Shown here piece after piece: positions 1-6,814 of a stretch of 10,849 nt of DNA. The notes below the pieces were generated by a model. The model was not told where the DNA came from and searched no databases. It was given only the letters and a program-made list of their open reading frames with translations. Every line of letters begins with the position of its first letter. Positions within the stretch are counted from its first letter, which is position 1. A program made the position numbers and the translations under genes. Source of the stretch: CALMEE01 sp041748315 (lineage in GTDB: Bacteria > Planctomycetota > Planctomycetia > Pirellulales > Pirellulaceae); NCBI GenBank assembly GCA_041748315.1, contig JBGTDM010000413.1, positions 1-10,849 of the forward strand. The letters are read 5' to 3'.

Positions 1-92
1 TTGCTGAGCTGCTTTCTGACGAGGAATTGGAATTAATCGGTCAGGGAACCAGCATGATCGGGGCTGAAAGTGAGATGGAGGGTGAGCGATGA
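1..92 (+). CDS. 3' end of an unidentified CDS upstream of gspK (partial)
   Basis: The third forward frame is open from the window edge to a TGA at 90-92. It encodes about 29 residues rich in Glu and Leu that end in MEGER. The stop overlaps the ATG of gspK by four bases (ATGA), the usual sign of translational coupling inside an operon. Because gspK normally follows other minor pseudopilin genes (gspI, gspJ), this could be the end of a GspJ-like gene. The tail itself carries no recognisable motif, so the product is left unnamed. Confidence 0.6.
   Translation, partial: AELLSDEELELIGQGTSMIGAESEMEGER
77..82 (+). promoter_or_regulatory. Shine-Dalgarno site for the upstream gspK start
   Basis: GGAGGG lies six bases before the ATG at 89, an ideal spacing. 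Together with the ATGA overlap it supports translation beginning at 89 rather than only at the downstream ATG at 257. The latter has only a weak GGTGA ten bases upstream. Confidence 0.55.
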
Positions 93-1795
93 TCGGATCT
101 CAACATTCGGATCTACGATCCTGTACGAATTTACGTTTCAGATCCATGAAAGGTTACTCGGTTCAGCGTGGTCGCGTAAATCCAACGACGAGCGCAGCAT
201 TGCGATCACACGAAAACATGGTTTCAGGAAATGCGACACCTGGTGAAGCATCAACAATGAGCGATTCGAGACGGTCGGGCACAATTCTATTGATCGTGCT
301 GGTTGCCATTATAGCACTGTCACTCTCTGCCTACACCTTCGCGATTCTGATGATCACCGAGGATGAAGCGACGCGGTTGATAGGCAAACAAATTCAATCT
401 CGCTACTTGGTTGAGTCGGGTGTCGACTATGTACGGCTATTCATGTCGCAGGATCCGGTGACGATGGATGCGGCAGGAGGAATCTGGAACAACCCTCTAT
501 TTCAAGGGATGCCAGTAATTCTCACCAATTCGAATCAGGATACCCGCGGGTATTTTACAATTGTTACGGCAAATATGGATGAATATGGGTCGGTAAGCGG
601 CCATCGATTTGGATTACAAGATGAATCGACGAAATTGAACTTGAACACGTTGTTGTTCGCGGAGCAATACATTCCGGGTGCAGCGCGGCAACTATTAATG
701 GGCCTCCCCGCGATGACGGAGGAAATTGCCGACGCCATCCTCGATTGGTTGGATGCAGACGATGAATTGCGCGACTATGGAACCGAATCAGGATATTATG
801 CCGGTTTGTCGCCCCCCTATGCTTGCAAAAACGGACCCATGGACACGATCGAAGAACTTTTGCTGGTAAGGGGCGTAACCCCTGATCTGCTGTTTGGCAT
901 CGATCATAATCGGAATGGGTTGATCGATGCCGACGAATTGAGTATTTCGGGTAACTCGATTATCGACCCGGAAATGCAATTGGGATGGGCGAATTACCTG
1001 ACACTGTATTCGAAAGAAACGAACCTGAATCGGGAAGGCTTGAAACGCATATTTATCAATAATCCAGATTTGGACGGACTGGAAACGGAGTTGCGAAGTG
1101 TTCTGGACCAGCGTTGGACAACGTTCATTCTGGCCTACCGACAAAATGGCCCTTACACGGGAACGGACGAGCCGGATTCGCGGGGATACTACTCAGAAAT
1201 TGATCTAACCCAAGCGCCTTCGACGGACTTCAATCAGGTTCTCGATTTGATCGATGCACGTACAACCGTATTTGATCCTGAGGACCCAAGTCAAACCATC
1301 GTGATCGATTCCCCGATCAAATTGTCCAACCTAAATTTAACAATGCCCGTAATCATGGATAACTTGACGACCATGGAAAGTCTGACGATTCCGGGCCGAA
1401 TCAATATAATGCAGGCTCCTCGACGAGTCTTGGAGTCCATTCCCGGGATGAACGCCGAGGCTTTGGATGCAATCATGCAAAAACGGGAATATGTGTTGGA
1501 TGATCCTGATGGCGCTGACCGAAACAGGCGATATGCCACTTGGATCCTGGTGGAGACGTTGGTCACGCTCGAGGAGATGAAAATTATGTTTCCGTTCATT
1601 TGTGCGGGTGGTAAGGTATTCCGAGCCGAAATTGTCGGTTACCACGGGGATGGAATCGGAACTTCCAGGGCTGAAGTGGTTTTAGATACTACTGTTCCTA
1701 TGCCTCGGATACTATTTTGGAGAGACAAGACACATTTACAGAGTGGGTATTCGCTGGAAGCGTGGGGGGCGGGAATTCTCACGTCGAACGACTAA
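89..1795 (+). CDS. gspK: Type II secretion minor pseudopilin GspK
   Basis: GspK is the large minor pseudopilin of the type II secretion tip complex (with GspI and GspJ), processed by prepilin peptidase and anchored in the inner membrane by its N-terminal helix. Visible here: a charged leader ending RRSG (residues 61-64), a hydrophobic helix at 65-88, and no Glu at mature position 5, as is usual for GspK. A first SAM/helix-hairpin-helix domain includes KLNLNTLL and EEIADAILDWLDADDE (about 182-270). A second spans about 435-475 with INIMQAPRRVLESIPG. Between them, residues 272-283 form a complete EF-hand loop (D-x-N-x-N-G-x-I-D-x-x-E). The start is ambiguous. ATG 89 has a strong ribosome site and overlaps the preceding stop, giving a 64-residue leader. 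ATG 257 gives the classical eight-residue leader MSDSRRSG. At 568 (or 512) residues it is larger than proteobacterial GspK (about 300-330), as I recall is usual for planctomycetes. Confidence 0.88.
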   Translation: MIGSQHSDLRSCTNLRFRSMKGYSVQRGRVNPTTSAALRSHENMVSGNATPGEASTMSDSRRSGTILLIVLVAIIALSLSAYTFAILMITEDEATRLIGKQIQSRYLVESGVDYVRLFMSQDPVTMDAAGGIWNNPLFQGMPVILTNSNQDTRGYFTIVTANMDEYGSVSGHRFGLQDESTKLNLNTLLFAEQYIPGAARQLLMGLPAMTEEIADAILDWLDADDELRDYGTESGYYAGLSPPYACKNGPMDTIEELLLVRGVTPDLLFGIDHNRNGLIDADELSISGNSIIDPEMQLGWANYLTLYSKETNLNREGLKRIFINNPDLDGLETELRSVLDQRWTTFILAYRQNGPYTGTDEPDSRGYYSEIDLTQAPSTDFNQVLDLIDARTTVFDPEDPSQTIVIDSPIKLSNLNLTMPVIMDNLTTMESLTIPGRINIMQAPRRVLESIPGMNAEALDAIMQKREYVLDDPDGADRNRRYATWILVETLVTLEEMKIMFPFICAGGKVFRAEIVGYHGDGIGTSRAEVVLDTTVPMPRILFWRDKTHLQSGYSLEAWGAGILTSND

Positions 1796-1903
1796 GCAGG
1801 AATTGGAAATCATGGATCAAAATCGCAACGCCCTTACTGGATGCGTTACGGTTGGGGAAACAACTCCTCGTTTTTGTCAATAATAGAAACTGAGTTAAAA
1901 TAG

Positions 1904-3508
1904 ATGGCTTCAAAGGTTTTAATTGCGATTCATTGGGATAAGGTGCAGCTTTTGGTTGCCCGCGGGCAACGCATGGGAGGGGCACTTTGGATCGACCGCA
2001 CCGACGTCATTGAACTTGATGCGAATCAGGGAGACGCCCCCAATATTGCTCATCACTTAAAACGACTCGGAATCACGCGCGGAGAAGCAACGATCGTTTT
2101 GCCGCGCAGCCAAGTCGAGATGCGGCAACTGAATGTGCCTCCCGTCCCCGTCGATGAACTTCCTGAATTGGTGCGATTTCAGGCTCAGTCGCAGTTTGCT
2201 ACCCTCACTGAAGAGTGGGCGCTGGACTATGTCCCGGTAACGGAAAACGGGCACGTCGAGTCGGTGCTGGCCACGGCACTCTCCAATAAAGTCATTGCCC
2301 AACTCAAAGCGGCGGTTGAACCAGCTGGAATCAAAGTTAAACACATTGTGATTCGACCTTTTTCAACGGTTGAGTTGATTCGTTCCAAAGAAATTGGCAA
2401 AAAAAATGTGCTGATCATCAATCAGTTTCAAACCGAAATTGATCTGACAGTTGCGGTCAACGGCTACGTCAATCTTTCTCGTACGATTCGTGTCACACCC
2501 GCCGATGACGGTACTGGTGACCATCAGGGTTATTCAGAAAATATTGTGGTTCAGGAAGCCAGGCGTACGATTGCGTCTGCAATGAACCAATCTTCTGCGG
2601 TTCGGATCGATTCCATTATCATTTGTGGTGACCGTGAAAACCATGCGGAACTTGAGGAGTTACTTAAGCAACAGATTCAACTTCCCGTCAGTTTTTTCCA
2701 TCCGTTTCAGGCGATTCGAGTCCGACCTGCAGCGCAACAAACCCTTCCTGCACGTGACGGGCGTTTCACACCGTTGATCGGTAGTTTGGTTCAACAAAAC
2801 TCTGCCGATAATCATGCCATCGACTTCTTGAATCCTCGAAAGGCAATTAAAACAGGGGACTTAAAACGCAAATTGATTCTGGCCGGTACTTTAGCGGCGG
2901 CGTTGCTATTGGCCGTCAGCATTTATTTCTACACGGCCATTCAGGCAAAAAGCCGTGAAATCGCACGCCTCAAGCAGGAAAACGAGCAACTCATTCGCGA
3001 AAATCAGGGAATTGAGAGTTTGATCGACGAAGTCGCGATGATCGACGACTGGACCCGCCTATCGATTCCCTGGGTCGAGGAATTGCGGCAAGTCAGCGAA
3101 CGCTTCTTGTATCCGGATGAAGCTCGGACAAACCAGTTCCAGGCCAACATCGAGCAACAAACCCCCACGATTACTCTTAAGGGAAGCAGTCGGGATAACG
3201 ATGCGTGGGCAAGTTTGGTCGAGCAACTACAAGATAGACCGTATGTGGTGAACCTTGGACAAGGTTCCGAAGTCATCGCTGAGGGTGTCGATATGAAATT
3301 CGATTATCAGGTTAATCTCCGGTTGAATACCGAGAATCAGCCGCTGATGGTCGATCAAATTCGAGAGGCGACCTCACGAGACGATCCTACATCCGATGAA
3401 ACAGGCCAGGAAAATATGACGTCTGAACCCAATGACGTCGATCCAACGGACTTGGATGACGGCAAGGAAACTCATCTCGACGAGGAGGAGGTTCAAGATG
3501 TTGGATAA
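1904..3508 (+). CDS. gspL: GspL-like platform protein (PilM-type + PilN-type fusion)
   Basis: Predicted inner-membrane platform component linking the cytoplasmic ATPase to periplasmic parts of a type II secretion / type IV pilus-like machine. Residues 1 to about 290 resemble the actin-like PilM/GspL cytoplasmic fold: an N-terminal strand VLIAIHWDKVQLLVARG, the segment LPRSQVEMRQLNVPPVPVDEL at 66-86, and strands VLIINQFQTEIDLTVAVNG at 169-187. FLNPRKA (308-314) leads into a single transmembrane helix (about 324-344). A coiled coil follows (about 346-376), then a PilN/GspL-type periplasmic alpha-beta domain (about 385-475). The last 50 residues are an acidic, probably disordered tail (DLDDG, DEEEV). 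So one chain covers what PilM and PilN do separately in pilus systems, which is the GspL arrangement. No good ribosome site precedes ATG 1904. The stop overlaps the next start by 11 bases. PilM would be an equally fair label. Confidence 0.8.
   Translation: MASKVLIAIHWDKVQLLVARGQRMGGALWIDRTDVIELDANQGDAPNIAHHLKRLGITRGEATIVLPRSQVEMRQLNVPPVPVDELPELVRFQAQSQFATLTEEWALDYVPVTENGHVESVLATALSNKVIAQLKAAVEPAGIKVKHIVIRPFSTVELIRSKEIGKKNVLIINQFQTEIDLTVAVNGYVNLSRTIRVTPADDGTGDHQGYSENIVVQEARRTIASAMNQSSAVRIDSIIICGDRENHAELEELLKQQIQLPVSFFHPFQAIRVRPAAQQTLPARDGRFTPLIGSLVQQNSADNHAIDFLNPRKAIKTGDLKRKLILAGTLAAALLLAVSIYFYTAIQAKSREIARLKQENEQLIRENQGIESLIDEVAMIDDWTRLSIPWVEELRQVSERFLYPDEARTNQFQANIEQQTPTITLKGSSRDNDAWASLVEQLQDRPYVVNLGQGSEVIAEGVDMKFDYQVNLRLNTENQPLMVDQIREATSRDDPTSDETGQENMTSEPNDVDPTDLDDGKETHLDEEEVQDVG
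3483..3488 (+). promoter_or_regulatory. Shine-Dalgarno site fixing the start of the GspM/PilO-like gene
   Basis: AGGAGG within a GAGGAGGAG run lies nine bases before ATG 3498. It selects this start over ATG 3432, whose extra 22 codons merely read the acidic tail of gspL in another frame. The site is embedded in the gspL coding sequence, so translation of the two genes is probably coupled. Confidence 0.7.
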
Positions 3509-4781
3509 ACTGTCCCCTCGTGAGCGTGTCCTTGCCCTGTCGGTGTTTGCGATACTGCCAGTGTTTTTGCTCTATAGCGGCTATTCATGGATTTCATCCA
3601 GCCTTGAAGCGAAGAGTAGCGAAATCAGCAGACTCCAAAACATTAATCAGCGTGAACAAACCAAGCAGGTCGTCGGGTGGCTTGCTGCTCAGCGTCGCGC
3701 AGATTATCGCAGCGCAAGTCTCCCTTCAGACATTGATGTTGGCTACAATAAATACACGGAGTGGCTCTTTGGTCTGGCTGCAGCATGCAATTTACGTGAT
3801 CCGACGTTAACCCGAGGACAGGGGGCTCCTCGCAGAAAAGATGGAAAAATAGTATTCCAGACCCGCACGGCTGTTTTTGATGTGCAGGGAACCTTGGAGG
3901 AAGCGGTGCAGTTCCTCTATCGATTCGAACAAAAAAAGATGCTGCATCGAATCAATCGCCTCACCCTAAATCCTATCGCAGGAAGTCCTCCCGGAAAAAA
4001 CCAACGAATCCGGATCGCACTGAATATTGAACTCATTGGACTTCCAGATTCGGATCTGTCCCGGGAAATTGCCGAAGGAGACTGGAACCGTTTGACTCGC
4101 CCACTCGACGAGTATCAGCAAACAATCGTTAAACGCAATATCTTTGGGCCGCCTAACAACGCACCGGAAATCACCTCGTTGACGCCGCCGCGCGTTGTGA
4201 AGGATACGCCAATCAGTTTTGCGATACAGGCCAGCGACAAAGATCACGGAGACGAATTGACATTTGAGCTGATTTCAACGAGCGGTTCGGCGAAAATTGA
4301 ACAACGTAATCCTGGAAGTGCGACGGCTCAATTTATCAGCCCAGGATTTGCTGAACCCGGCCGTTACGCCTTCGAAGTTCGAATAACAGATAACGGCTTT
4401 CCACCAAAATCCGCGACCCGACCCTTTACCATTACAGTCACCGAACCCGAGCCGCCAGCTCTTGAACCCGAGGTCAAACCTCTACCACCAAAGGCCAGCA
4501 TCACGATGATCACCAGTCTCAGCCAGAACGCTCGTGGTGAAAAAGAGGTTTGGATTTACTTTCAAGCAGACGACAACCAGGTCGTTTACAAAGTCGGTGA
4601 TTCCTTCGAGTTGGATGACCTAACTTGGGTTATTCGGTCGCATGACTTCAAGCGGTGTACAATTGAATGCAACGGAAAACTGTTGACCTTTGACCAGGGT
4701 GCCCGGCTGTCAAATCCGAGTGCTGAAGTGGATCTTTCCGATTCGACAACCGCGTCGACCGAGTCCAATCCCAAGAACTGA
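3498..4781 (+). CDS. GspM/PilO-like membrane protein fused to cadherin-like and GspC/PilP-like domains
   Basis: Probable inner-membrane platform protein that pairs with the GspL-like product encoded just upstream (11-base overlap). In the 427-residue chain there is a short cytoplasmic N-terminus, a transmembrane helix at about 10-32 (VLALSVFAILPVFLLYSGYSW), and a coiled coil at about 35-60. A PilO/GspM-type alpha-beta region follows to about 185. IVKRNIFGPP at 210-219 resembles the motif that opens the periplasmic part of GspC ('I..RNLF'). Residues 222-314 look like a cadherin/Ig-type beta sandwich (PISFAIQASDKDHGDELTFEL, then YAFEVRITDNG and FTITVTE). A Pro/Glu linker spans 315-333. The end (about 335-405) has the GspC-HR/PilP pattern 'VGDSFELDDLTWVI...GKLLTFDQGARL'. 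Domain assignment is from pattern recognition and is firm for the N-terminal half, moderate for the rest. The final 20 residues are Ser/Thr-rich and look unstructured. Confidence 0.72.
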   Translation: MLDKLSPRERVLALSVFAILPVFLLYSGYSWISSSLEAKSSEISRLQNINQREQTKQVVGWLAAQRRADYRSASLPSDIDVGYNKYTEWLFGLAAACNLRDPTLTRGQGAPRRKDGKIVFQTRTAVFDVQGTLEEAVQFLYRFEQKKMLHRINRLTLNPIAGSPPGKNQRIRIALNIELIGLPDSDLSREIAEGDWNRLTRPLDEYQQTIVKRNIFGPPNNAPEITSLTPPRVVKDTPISFAIQASDKDHGDELTFELISTSGSAKIEQRNPGSATAQFISPGFAEPGRYAFEVRITDNGFPPKSATRPFTITVTEPEPPALEPEVKPLPPKASITMITSLSQNARGEKEVWIYFQADDNQVVYKVGDSFELDDLTWVIRSHDFKRCTIECNGKLLTFDQGARLSNPSAEVDLSDSTTASTESNPKN

Positions 4782-4853
4782 ATAGGACAGTGTCGAGTCT
4801 CGCATCGATTTCATTCTTGGACTTTTATGATTTGCACGTCGAGTTTGTTCATA

Positions 4854-4867
4854 AAGCAAATTTGCTT
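4854..4867. repeat. Perfect 14-base palindrome
   Basis: AAGCAAATTTGCTT reads identically on both strands. With no loop it suits a dimeric DNA-binding protein better than an RNA hairpin. It lies 73 bases after the secretion operon stop. Function unknown. Confidence 0.6.
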
Positions 4868-4911
4868 CCTGATACCGGGAAGTACCCAAACCCGTCATGG
4901 ACGAAGGTGAT

Positions 4912-4985
4912 CTTTGATCCGTAGCCCGTAAATTCGGGGTTCGGCAATGATGAAGAAATGGGCTCGAATGCGCGTCGGATCAAAG
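4912..4985. repeat. 10-bp inverted repeat enclosing a nested stem
   Basis: CTTTGATCCG (4912-4921) and its exact reverse complement CGGATCAAAG (4976-4985) are 54 bases apart. Inside, AGCCC (4923-4927) can pair with GGGCT (4960-4964). CCCG (4925-4928) can alternatively pair with CGGG (4935-4938). As RNA this would make a long-range closing stem with two mutually exclusive inner stems. No homology to a named RNA family is recognised. Confidence 0.5.
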
Positions 4986-4999
4986 TGGATAGGCAAAAT

Positions 5000-5023
5000 G
5001 TTATGTAACGTTTCTTACATAGC
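5000..5023. repeat. 9-bp hairpin / dyad upstream of the sigma-factor gene
   Basis: Arms TATGTAA and TTACATA pair perfectly around a CGTTTC loop. The stem extends by one T-G wobble and a G-C pair. It is AT-rich and has no T tract, so an operator for a dimeric regulator is more likely than a terminator. It lies about 120 bases before the proposed promoter of the sigma gene. Confidence 0.5.
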
Positions 5024-5143
5024 AGTTCGTCGTGCATGATCGACATGAAGTGAACGATTGGCATTAGGTTGCGTATGTTGTGACATGTTGATTAAGTAGA
5101 ATGCGTTGTAAATGCGTTTACTTTGAAAAACGACGCAACGGTT

Positions 5144-5173
5144 TTGCAAGAGGAAGCCCTTTTCGGTTACAAT
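5144..5173 (+). promoter_or_regulatory. Candidate sigma70-type promoter of the ECF sigma gene
   Basis: TTGCAA (5144-5149) and TACAAT (5168-5173) are separated by 18 bases. The -10 box matches the consensus at five of six positions and the -35 at four of six. Transcription would begin near 5180, one or two bases from ATG 5182, so the message would be leaderless or nearly so. This agrees with the absence of a ribosome-binding site before that ATG. Confidence 0.4.
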
Positions 5174-5181
5174 TAACTGTC

Positions 5182-5742
5182 ATGACACCTCCAAATACCG
5201 CAGCTGTGCTACGCGTTGACGACATTGAATCGATTGATTGGGGGGTCGCGCTTCGCGAACATGATCGGTGGCTCCGCTCGATCGTCTACAACCGACTGGG
5301 GGAACCTGCCGCCGTTGAAGATGTGATGCAGGAAATTGCGTTGGCCGCGGTCCGCCAATCGTCGCCGATTCGGGAATCTGACAAGGTTGCGCCTTGGCTC
5401 TATCGACTGGCGATAAGACAAACACTTCTCTATCGCCGAAAAATGGGGCGTGCCCGGAATTTGACGAAGCGGTACGCGGACCGTGTTCTGCCTACAGATC
5501 AAGATCGCAGTGGCAGCCCGCTGGACTGGTTGCTAAGCGTAGAGCGAGGGGAGTTGGTGCGCCGCTCGTTGTCCAGAATTCGGCCTGAAGACGCCATGAT
5601 TTTACAACTCAAGTACCAACAGGATTTGAATTATCACGAAATCGCAGAAAAGCTGGGAATAAGCCACAGTGCGGTTGAAGCTCGATTACACCGTGCTCGT
5701 TCGAGATTCCGAAAAGAAATTACGCTCGCCGGAAACCAATAA
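5182..5742 (+). CDS. ECF-type RNA polymerase sigma factor
   Basis: Directs RNA polymerase to a dedicated promoter set, usually after release from a membrane anti-sigma factor. In 186 residues, region 2 spans about 25-92 (HDRWLRSIVYNRLGEPAAVEDVMQ, then APWLYRLAIRQTLLYRRK). Region 4 spans about 130-180 with the helix-turn-helix YHEIAEKLGISHSAVEARLHRARSRF. A linker at 93-125 separates them, and there is no region 1 or 3, as expected for ECF factors. An upstream ATG at 5101 would add 27 residues rich in Arg and Cys that do not resemble a sigma N-terminus. ATG 5182 is preferred because the protein then starts shortly before region 2 and the proposed promoter lies just upstream. The next gene, 66 bases away, is its likely anti-sigma factor. 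The target regulon cannot be read from this window. Confidence 0.88.
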   Translation: MTPPNTAAVLRVDDIESIDWGVALREHDRWLRSIVYNRLGEPAAVEDVMQEIALAAVRQSSPIRESDKVAPWLYRLAIRQTLLYRRKMGRARNLTKRYADRVLPTDQDRSGSPLDWLLSVERGELVRRSLSRIRPEDAMILQLKYQQDLNYHEIAEKLGISHSAVEARLHRARSRFRKEITLAGNQ

Positions 5743-5808
5743 ACTGACTATGATTTTATTATCCCCTTAACTCACTTCCATAAGATTCACGATTTACTGT
5801 TTGAGCCG

Positions 5809-6684
5809 ATGAACGACCGAAACCCTGAACGAGTTTCCGATGAGATGATCCAGCGGCTTGTTGGCGGCTCACTGAGCGGCAACGAGTATCGTGAGATATT
5901 GATTCGGCTCAATCAGTCGACGGACGGTTGGAAACGTTGTTCGTTAGCCTTCCTTGAAGTACAAGCGTTACAACAGGAATTGAAGGAGATCGATTTTACC
6001 AAAATTGACTTCGCTGTTGACAACCGTGGTGACGGCTGTGACCAAGATCTTGTAGGTGATTTGGATCGCATGGCAACGGACCCATCACTCACCTATTCAG
6101 AGCTTTTAGATTCCATCCTGAGCTATGAACAGTATCTGCACGAACAAGCGGGCCATGGCGGATTGGTTGGAGAGGATGGATCGAACGACCGCGAAATGCG
6201 AGCCAAGTATCCAGATCAATTTTTGCTCGACGCACCAAGGAGCGTTGGAGACGTTGAAACTCACACCGGACGGAAGTGGCGGGGAGGCCATAGGCAAAAA
6301 CGCAATAAACGCAATATCGGAATCAAGGTATTCGTTGGTTTTGCGTCCTGCCTGTTGGCGTTCGTAGTCACCATGCAGCGCTTTAGTGATCTTGGAACCG
6401 ACGCCGCGTCCAAGGGAAGTACTTCGTTAAACCATGGAAGCGGATTTAACCTTGAAAATAGCCGTTTCGTTTCCAGAAGCGTCCCAATTGTCGCGGAACA
6501 AGAGGCAACGATTGCCGATACGTACACCGATATTTCCTTTATCGAACATTTGGTCGATCCCATGGATTATGAAATCGTGGGGACTTCCAGCGAACTCGAC
6601 GTCAAGCATGATGATGGGTATAGATATGAAACACCGATTCGCCGAATCGATATCCGGCCGAAAGATCATGACCGATACCGATAA
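5809..6684 (+). CDS. Putative single-pass membrane anti-sigma factor, planctomycete type
   Basis: The N-terminal part (about 8-58) contains SDEMIQRLVGGSLSGNEYREIL followed by GWKRCSLAFLEVQAL at 40-54. This motif is familiar from planctomycete proteins encoded beside ECF sigma factors, so a sigma-binding role is inferred. No HxxxCxxC zinc motif of the ZAS class is present; the segment has one Cys (44). A polar, acidic middle (60-150) leads to a basic stretch (RKWRGGHRQKRNKRN, 155-169) and a transmembrane helix at about 171-191. The basic residues preceding the helix suggest N-in, C-out topology. About 100 residues then lie outside the cytoplasm with no recognised domain, ending in alternating charged residues (YRYETPIRRIDIRPKDHDRYR). 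The gene is probably cotranscribed with the sigma gene. Its end overlaps a small ORF by 17 bases. Confidence 0.72.
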   Translation: MNDRNPERVSDEMIQRLVGGSLSGNEYREILIRLNQSTDGWKRCSLAFLEVQALQQELKEIDFTKIDFAVDNRGDGCDQDLVGDLDRMATDPSLTYSELLDSILSYEQYLHEQAGHGGLVGEDGSNDREMRAKYPDQFLLDAPRSVGDVETHTGRKWRGGHRQKRNKRNIGIKVFVGFASCLLAFVVTMQRFSDLGTDAASKGSTSLNHGSGFNLENSRFVSRSVPIVAEQEATIADTYTDISFIEHLVDPMDYEIVGTSSELDVKHDDGYRYETPIRRIDIRPKDHDRYR

Positions 6685-6811
6685 ACACAGGAAATGGTTA
6701 TCGAGTATCGATGGTTTAAATTCGTACCAGGGATTTTGGCGGCCTGAAGCGCGTCGGAGGTCGTGGACCGAAACGATGAATCAAAATCGACTTTTGTATT
6801 GGAACTGTTAA
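6668..6811 (+). CDS. Possible 47-residue small ORF between anti-sigma and PDZ genes
   Basis: ATG 6668 lies inside the end of the anti-sigma gene (17-base overlap) and the frame runs to TAA 6809-6811. The PDZ gene starts in the same frame only one codon later (TAA AGC ATG). The predicted peptide is basic and unusually rich in Trp (four), starts MTDTDKHRKW and ends LLYWNC, and has no membrane segment. The 130 bases between its neighbours otherwise hold nothing. It may be a genuine coupled small protein, a leader that keeps ribosomes on the message until the PDZ start, or chance. No ribosome site is evident. Confidence 0.3.
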   Translation: MTDTDKHRKWLSSIDGLNSYQGFWRPEARRRSWTETMNQNRLLYWNC

Positions 6812-6814
6812 AGC

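Larger units (their letters stand above)
4782..5181 (+). other. 400-base intergenic region rich in inverted repeats
   Basis: No convincing gene is seen on either strand between the secretion operon and the sigma factor. The only longer open frame (minus strand, 71 codons) has no recognisable motif. The stretch carries a perfect palindrome (4854-4867), a 10-bp inverted repeat (4912-4921 with 4976-4985) and a hairpin (5000-5023), listed separately. None is followed by a T tract, so there is no classical intrinsic terminator for the upstream operon. Confidence 0.6.

Noticed and set aside
788..1144. 118-codon minus-strand frame inside gspK
   Set aside because: Lies wholly within a well-supported gene and shows no domain; a shadow frame.
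1812..1883. 23-codon ORF in the gap between gspK and the GspL-like gene
   Set aside because: Too short, no motif and no clear ribosome site; consistent with chance in a 108-base gap.
1874..1901. TTGTCA-16-TAAAAT, a strong-looking sigma70 promoter just before the GspL-like gene
   Set aside because: The -10 box ends two bases before ATG 1904, so transcription would start inside the gene and lose the start codon. No later start keeps the conserved N-terminal strand.
3520..3810. 96-codon + strand frame within the GspM/PilO-like gene
   Set aside because: Overlaps the transmembrane and PilO-like coding region in another frame, with no recognisable motif.
4849..5064. 71-codon minus-strand frame in the repeat-rich intergenic region
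   Set aside because: No motif and no ribosome site. It overlaps all three inverted repeats, which better explain the region.
5101..5181. 27-residue N-terminal extension of the sigma factor from ATG 5101
   Set aside because: The extension is unlike sigma N-termini and spans the better promoter candidate; ATG 5182 is preferred.
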